Positions 6,628 to 9,390 of a stretch of 9,390 nucleotides of DNA are shown here, one piece after another. Below the pieces are notes generated by a model that had not been told where the DNA came from, did no database searches, and saw only the letters and a program-made list of their open reading frames with translations. This DNA is from Chloroflexota bacterium (lineage in GTDB: Bacteria > Chloroflexota > Anaerolineae > Anaerolineales > UBA11858), in assembly GCA_003513015.1 (NCBI GenBank), contig DOTA01000533.1, positions 4,508 to 13,897 of the forward strand. Direction: 5' to 3'. Numbering within the stretch: position 1 is the stretch's first letter; each line of letters starts with the position of its first letter. A program made the translations under genes and the position numbers.

Positions 6628-6636
6628 GTTATATCA
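6628..6636 (-). promoter_or_regulatory. Extended -10 element almost touching the recombinase start
   Basis: On the minus strand TG-A-TATAAC ends four bases before the recombinase ATG. Transcription would be expected to begin at or within the first bases of the start codon, which suggests a leaderless message. No -35 hexamer is convincing. Confidence 0.35.
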
Positions 6637-6665
6637 TACGCCTAGTTGTTAGTTATCGCAAGCAA

Positions 6666-7199
6666 TCATGCTGTATCTCGTAAAACAAACTCGCGAAATT
6701 CTTCGGGGATTTCGATATTGAAGTGCTGGCAAAGTAACTTGACATCGTGGTAATCGTTTTCATCTATTTCGTAGCCCGTGTGGAATTTCACCAGCCAATC
6801 CGGAGGAATACATCTGACCGGATAACTGTTAATGAGACCTGTGCCTTGTAGTGCATCATAGGGATAGGCGACCCCAAAAATATTTTGACCGGTTTCATCA
6901 AAGGTGCAGGAATGAAAATCCACCAGGTGCCCCTGGTCGTTGCCAAAAACAAAATTGCATTCCCAAGAATCATCGCGGAACACCTCTTGGAAACCACGTG
7001 CTGCTAGCAAGGCCCGAATTGTGGGTACATCCTTGTGAAAAACAGCGACATCCAAATCTTCGTGAGTTCGGGTTTGGATTCCAAGTAAAGCATCCACACT
7101 CCAGCCACCATCGATAATCACTTCAATTTTATGTTCCTGAAAAAGCTGCAGAATTTCAAGAACATCATTTGCACGCATTTCTGGCTTGTTTTTTGGCAT
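6666..7199 (-). CDS. Aminoglycoside/lincosamide-type nucleotidyltransferase family protein
   Basis: The 177-residue product matches the small nucleotidyltransferase fold of the ANT(2'')/Lnu kind, which transfers a nucleotide from NTP to a hydroxyl of a small molecule. Visible motifs are VIIDGGWSVDALLG (27-40), RTHEDLDVAVF (44-54) with the metal-binding aspartates D48 and D50, a third carboxylate D94 in HLVDFHS, and WLVKFHTGYEIDENDYHDVKLLC (135-157). AAGGTGGT at 7205-7212 is a good ribosome binding site on the minus strand. It lies 33 bases after yciH and 42 bases before the recombinase gene, all reading the same way. Chromosomal members of this family in environmental bacteria usually have unknown substrates, and antibiotic resistance cannot be inferred from the fold alone. 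It could also act as an antitoxin-like or sugar-modifying enzyme. Confidence 0.82.
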   Translation of the reverse strand: MPKNKPEMRANDVLEILQLFQEHKIEVIIDGGWSVDALLGIQTRTHEDLDVAVFHKDVPTIRALLAARGFQEVFRDDSWECNFVFGNDQGHLVDFHSCTFDETGQNIFGVAYPYDALQGTGLINSYPVRCIPPDWLVKFHTGYEIDENDYHDVKLLCQHFNIEIPEEFREFVLRDTA

Positions 7200-7232
7200 T
7201 ATTTACCACCTTGATAGAACTTTTATTAAATT

Positions 7233-7577
7233 TTATCCTCCCGCAATTTTGACCGTATAGCCCATTTTCCTCAAGGTTTCAGCGATTTTGTCTCGATGTT
7301 CACCTTGCATTTCGATCACGCCATCTTTGATGGTGCCACCCGTACCGCAAGTCTGTTTCAGCATTTTCGAGAGGGTTTTGAGATCAGTTTCTGTCAAAAT
7401 CAGATTCTTTATTATTGTGACGGTTTTTCCACCGCGACCTTTAGATTCACGGTGCAGATAGGCAATCTGTTGTTTGGGAGGTAGTGAATGCCGAACCGTA
7501 AAGGAGGTTTGTTCAGATGATTTACGCAAATCTCCATCTTCAGAGGTCCAGATGGTGGGACGATCATCACGAGGCAT
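7233..7577 (-). CDS. yciH: SUI1/YciH family translation initiation factor
   Basis: The 114-residue product carries an N-terminal unstructured region (about 1-33) and a SUI1 domain (about 35-112). The typical blocks are visible: ESKGRGGKTVTIIKNL (44-59), LLK-type helix KTLSKMLKQTCGTGGTIKDGVIEMQG (67-92) and DKIAETLRKMGYTVKIAGG at the C-terminus. It is related to eukaryotic eIF1; bacterial YciH is thought to inspect start-codon and initiator-tRNA pairing on the 30S subunit. AAGGAG at 7583-7588 is spaced five bases from the ATG on the minus strand and sets the start. It is probably the first gene of the run yciH, nucleotidyltransferase, recombinase. Length is usual for the family. Confidence 0.93.
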   Translation of the reverse strand: MPRDDRPTIWTSEDGDLRKSSEQTSFTVRHSLPPKQQIAYLHRESKGRGGKTVTIIKNLILTETDLKTLSKMLKQTCGTGGTIKDGVIEMQGEHRDKIAETLRKMGYTVKIAGG

Positions 7578-7640
7578 GGGAACTCCTTGCGCTGTGGATC
7601 AATATAATGGAATGAGATAGATTTAATTTGGAATTGCGTT

Positions 7641-7658
7641 CTAAATCGTGTGATTTAG
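7641..7658. promoter_or_regulatory. 7-bp inverted repeat upstream of yciH
   Basis: CTAAATC-GTGT-GATTTAG is a perfect dyad located about 65 bases before the yciH start codon. It could be an operator for yciH, or a structure belonging to the left end of the neighbouring IS200-like element. Nothing in the sequence decides between these. Confidence 0.3.
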
Positions 7659-7764
7659 CCGAGTGTAATAACTTAAACTTGGGTCAAAAAACAACCCTAC
7701 CGATGTTAGTGGAATAGAAAAAGGTTCTACAGGCAGTAAGGAAAATGACGAGTATCATGCATCT

Positions 7765-7778
7765 ACCTAGAAGGTGCG
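7765..7778 (+). repeat. Left 14-base inverted repeat of the IS200-like element
   Basis: ACCTAGAAGGTGCG is the exact reverse complement of 8255-8268 beyond the transposase gene. Within it, ACCT-AGA-AGGT forms a small hairpin 20 bases before the tnpA start codon. IS200 elements are known for hairpins near tnpA that limit its expression. Confidence 0.6.
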
Positions 7779-7798
7779 AAACTAAAAGGAATTGTAAA

Positions 7799-8243
7799 AT
7801 GACTCGTCAGTTTGGAAAGTTAGCACATAGTTTGTATGAGTGCAAGTACCATGTGATCTTTTTGTCCGAAATACTTGTACAAAATCTTGCAGCGGGAAGT
7901 GGCAGCACACGTAAAGCGGCAAATCTATCGTCTCAGTAACCAAAAAGATGGCATTGAAGTGCTGGAAGTTAATATCCAACCGGAACATGTGCATCTAGTG
8001 GTATCAACCCCACCCAAACATGCGATCTCGCAGTACCTGGGATTTCTGAAAGGAAAGTTAGCCTTGAACCTGTTTGACCAATACCCGGAATTGCGCAAGC
8101 GATACTGGGGCCAGCATGTTTGGTCGCGGGGGTACTGCGTGAGTACGATTGGCTTGGATGAAGAACAAATTCTCAAATATGTGAGATGGCAAACAGCGCA
8201 AGATAAAGAGCGTGAAGGCCAGCATGAACGCTTGTTTGCCTGA
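7799..8243 (+). pseudogene. tnpA: IS200/IS605-type transposase TnpA, frameshifted
   Basis: Reading starts at ATG 7799 after AAGGA (7786-7790) and gives MTRQFGKLAHSLYECKYHVIF, then leaves the family frame and stops at TAA 7937-7939. The family sequence continues in the next frame as CPKYLYKILQREVAAHV and runs to 8243. Removing one T from the T5 run at 7859-7863 joins the two parts into a 147-residue protein of normal TnpA length. The HUH metal-binding motif is EHVHL (histidine codons 7986 and 7992), and the expected nucleophile is the tyrosine in LKYVRWQ (codon 8178-8180). Both are intact. These Y1 transposases move single-stranded DNA with hairpin ends. No tnpB is present. The defect could be a true mutation, a homopolymer error, or frameshifting; IS200 transposases are normally made from one frame. 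Confidence 0.88.
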
Positions 8244-8254
8244 TGAAGTAACCG

Positions 8255-8270
8255 CGCACCTTCTAGGTGC
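8255..8270 (+). repeat. Right inverted repeat and hairpin of the IS200-like element
   Basis: Positions 8255-8268 (CGCACCTTCTAGGT) are the reverse complement of 7765-7778. Locally, GCACCT-TCT-AGGTGC (8256-8270) is a perfect 6-bp hairpin 12 bases after the transposase stop. It may end the tnpA transcript or be part of the element's end. Confidence 0.6.
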
Positions 8271-8281
8271 CCTATTCAATG

Positions 8282-8300
8282 CCACCTCTTTCAGGGGTGG
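8282..8300 (+). repeat. Hairpin, candidate right-end structure of the IS200-like element
   Basis: CCACCTC (8282-8288) pairs with GGGGTGG (8294-8300), with one G-T pair, around the loop TTTCA. The placement just past tnpA and the CCACCTC...GGTGG shape resemble the terminal hairpins recognised by TnpA in IS200/IS605 elements. The cleavage site would then be shortly downstream, near 8304-8310. A matching hairpin at the left end was not found. Confidence 0.5.
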
Positions 8301-8670
8301 TAGTTTGCTTTGAATCGATCAAGGTTGATTTTCCCGCGGTTGAGGTTGAAACCTGATGGTCAGGAACTCTTATGATGTGGTTTGGGTTAGGCGAGATAAT
8401 TTCGAGCAGATCCCGTAAGTAGTTTTCCTCTTTGGTGTAGTGGGCGAGGTTTGAACGGGTCACTCAGGCCGGGTGGTACGGAAAAATTGTATCATATTTT
8501 ACGCTTCGCTAGACCTTTCGACAGGCTCAGGGTGACAAACTAATGGAATATGCGTTCCCCGATATGCAGGCCCAGGGGCATTTTGCCAATGAGGTGAGGG
8601 CGAAAATGGGGGAAAAGCGAGTCGGATTTCCCTAGAAAATAGAAAGAAAAAAATAATCAGGGTGAGGTTA
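8301..8670. other. Intergenic stretch without a supported gene
   Basis: I see no coding sequence I can defend here. A 63-codon minus-strand frame (8272-8463) starts with GTG, has no ribosome binding site and runs through the IS hairpin, so it is probably not a gene. The stretch contains a small dyad CCTGA-TGG-TCAGG (8352-8364) and the dispersed repeat core at 8517-8536. No tRNA fold was recognised. Confidence 0.6.
8517..8536. repeat. Dispersed intergenic repeat core
   Basis: TTCGACAGGCTCAGGGTGAC is a sequence I recognise from memory as a frequently repeated intergenic element in many unrelated bacterial genomes. Only one copy lies in this window, so its repeat nature here cannot be shown directly. 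Its origin and role are not known to me. Confidence 0.55.
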
Positions 8671-8946
8671 TTATGTGTCTGAAGATATTACGGTTAGTTG
8701 CACAGTGACATGGGTGCCAGGTTCGATACCGCTGTCTCGCAGCCAGGCTTTGGATAGGCGGAGAAAATAATCTTGCTGCAATGCGCCCAGCGTGCCGCTC
8801 ACAGGGATGCCGTTGATGGTGCCGGCCACCCGATAGCGCGGCCTGGCTCCCCAGATCTGGCGCGGGGAGAAGGGGAGGGCGACAAATATAAAGCTGCCCT
8901 CGATTTGCACAGTAGCTACAAATGTTTTTTCAACGGTGGTGCTCAT
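8671..8946 (-). CDS. DUF1905 family protein
   Basis: This 91-residue protein is a stand-alone DUF1905-like beta-barrel domain (Pfam PF08922). The typical features are FVATVQIEG-SFIFVALPF (9-26), the IWGARPRYRVAGTINGIPVSGTL block (31-53), a central LQQDYFLRLSKAWLRDSGIEPGTHVTVQL (56-84) and a short tail. No reaction is established for the family; some members are fused to a YdeI/OmpD-associated region, which is absent here. AAAGGA on the minus strand (8955-8960), eight bases from the ATG, supports the start. It is flanked by noncoding DNA on both sides and appears to be transcribed alone. Confidence 0.8.
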   Translation of the reverse strand: MSTTVEKTFVATVQIEGSFIFVALPFSPRQIWGARPRYRVAGTINGIPVSGTLGALQQDYFLRLSKAWLRDSGIEPGTHVTVQLTVISSDT

Positions 8947-9024
8947 CTTGGGATTCCTTTGTGACGTTGCGGTTTATGATATACCTGCGCCCAAATTCAA
9001 TGCCGCACTTTATGACCTGATTTA

Positions 9025-9054
9025 CCAGGGATGGACAGGGATAAACAGGGATAC
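9025..9054. repeat. Three tandem decamers
   Basis: CCAGGGATGG, ACAGGGATAA and ACAGGGATAC follow one another exactly, with the shared core CAGGGAT at a period of 10 bases. The copies differ only at their ends. Similar CAGGGAT-rich strings are familiar as intergenic repeats in several environmental genomes. A period near one helical turn would also suit a protein-binding array. Confidence 0.65.
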
Positions 9055-9152
9055 AAAGCACTTTTTGGGCAAGAATCAGACCCAAAACTGCAAAATCTTG
9101 CTTCAACTGCCTTCCACAAAGTGGGGATGATAAGTTTGCGCAGTGGCGTCAG

Positions 9153-9188
9153 TTGGTCTGGGTAACCTTGATAGATTACCCAGACCAA
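9153..9188. terminator. 13-bp stem-loop downstream of the ABC transporter gene
   Basis: TTGGTCTGGGTAA (9153-9165) pairs perfectly with TTACCCAGACCAA (9176-9188) around a 10-base loop. It begins four bases past the stop of the minus-strand ABC gene, where a terminator would be expected. On that strand it is not followed by a T tract, while the plus-strand side is T-rich (TTATTTAATTT). It may therefore act mainly as a 3'-end stabilising structure. Confidence 0.55.
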
Positions 9189-9192
9189 TTAT

Positions 9193-9390
9193 TTAATTTG
9201 TGGCGGTAGTCGCCATTCCCAGTGGGGCGTATTCGCGTTCCAATTCGCTGCGGAACTGCGAGGTGTACAGGCGGTAGTAGTGGCCGCGCTGGCGCAGCAG
9301 TTCGGCGTGGTTGCCCATTTCGACGATGCTGCCATCTTTGATGACCAGGATGCGGCTGGCTTTTTTGATGGTGGAGAGGCGGTGGGCGAT
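9193..9390 (-). CDS. ABC exporter, C-terminal end (permease-ATPase fusion type), partial
   Basis: The 65 residues before TAA (9193-9195) are the end of an ABC ATPase domain. The first residues, [20 protein letters not shown], contain the H-loop histidine (third residue visible). They continue with [12 protein letters not shown] and [12 protein letters not shown], the usual ending of exporters in which the membrane and ATPase domains are on one chain (lipid A, multidrug or peptide type). A tail of about 18 residues, [18 protein letters not shown], follows. The Walker A, signature and Walker B motifs, and the membrane domain, lie outside the window, so the substrate cannot be judged. The frame continues unbroken to the window edge. 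Confidence 0.92.
   Translation of the reverse strand: MAHRLSTIKKASRILVIKDGSIVEMGNHAELLRQRGHYYRLYTSQFRSELEREYAPLGMATTATN

Noticed and set aside
6666..7199. Calling the nucleotidyltransferase an antibiotic resistance gene
   Set aside because: The fold and catalytic carboxylates fit, but the substrate cannot be read from sequence and most chromosomal members are uncharacterised.
8272..8463. 63-codon minus-strand frame starting with GTG
   Set aside because: It has no ribosome binding site, no recognised family, and its last codons run through the IS-type hairpin.
8425..8480. tRNA-like T-loop string (GTTCAAACC on the minus strand)
   Set aside because: The flanking bases do not form a T-stem, and no acceptor stem or anticodon arm can be built around it.
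8244..8670. CRISPR array or omega-RNA next to the IS200-like element
   Set aside because: There are no regularly spaced direct repeats, and no tnpB gene that would go with an omega-RNA.
8936..9188. Short frames on both strands of the spacer between DUF1905 and the ABC gene
   Set aside because: They read through the tandem decamers and the stem-loop, have no ribosome binding site and show no protein-like pattern.

Overview
The window reads as a chromosomal stretch of a free-living bacterium, most likely a member of Chloroflexota (Anaerolineae-like). That placement is an inference from protein style: a SelB with an EMTI-type switch region, an ECF sigma factor followed by a small two-helix membrane protein, a DUF166 protein, a bacterial SUI1/YciH factor and a thermophile-type family 4 uracil-DNA glycosylase. 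There is no rRNA or tRNA to confirm it.

Positions 1-3760 are on the plus strand. They hold the 3' end of a long coiled-coil protein gene, then selB five bases later, a short dyad, and an ECF sigma factor gene with its small membrane partner. A 14-bp stem-loop closes this block. Positions 3777-4898 on the minus strand form a two-gene unit of a 116-residue helical protein and a DUF166 protein. A divergent intergenic region then leads to a plus-strand uracil-DNA glycosylase gene (5019-5645). Its aligned positions for all four iron-sulfur ligands are occupied by non-cysteine residues, which is the most interesting protein-level observation here. It abuts, tail to tail with no gap, a minus-strand set read as yciH, then an aminoglycoside/lincosamide-type nucleotidyltransferase, then a tyrosine recombinase (7577 down to 5646).

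Positions 7594-8670 are mobile-element territory. They contain an IS200/IS605-type tnpA broken by one extra T in a T5 run, with matching inverted 14-mers around it, a strong hairpin beyond its 3' end, and a dispersed intergenic repeat. The final part (8671-9390) is on the minus strand: a DUF1905 protein, a spacer with three tandem decamers and a 13-bp stem-loop, and the C-terminal end of an ABC exporter.

Functionally the window is mixed: selenocysteine decoding, envelope or stress sigma control, DNA repair, site-specific recombination and a transposon scar. I see no CRISPR array, tRNA, rRNA, or obvious defence or biosynthetic island. Several genes have a -10-like box a few bases from the start codon and no Shine-Dalgarno, which hints at leaderless transcripts.
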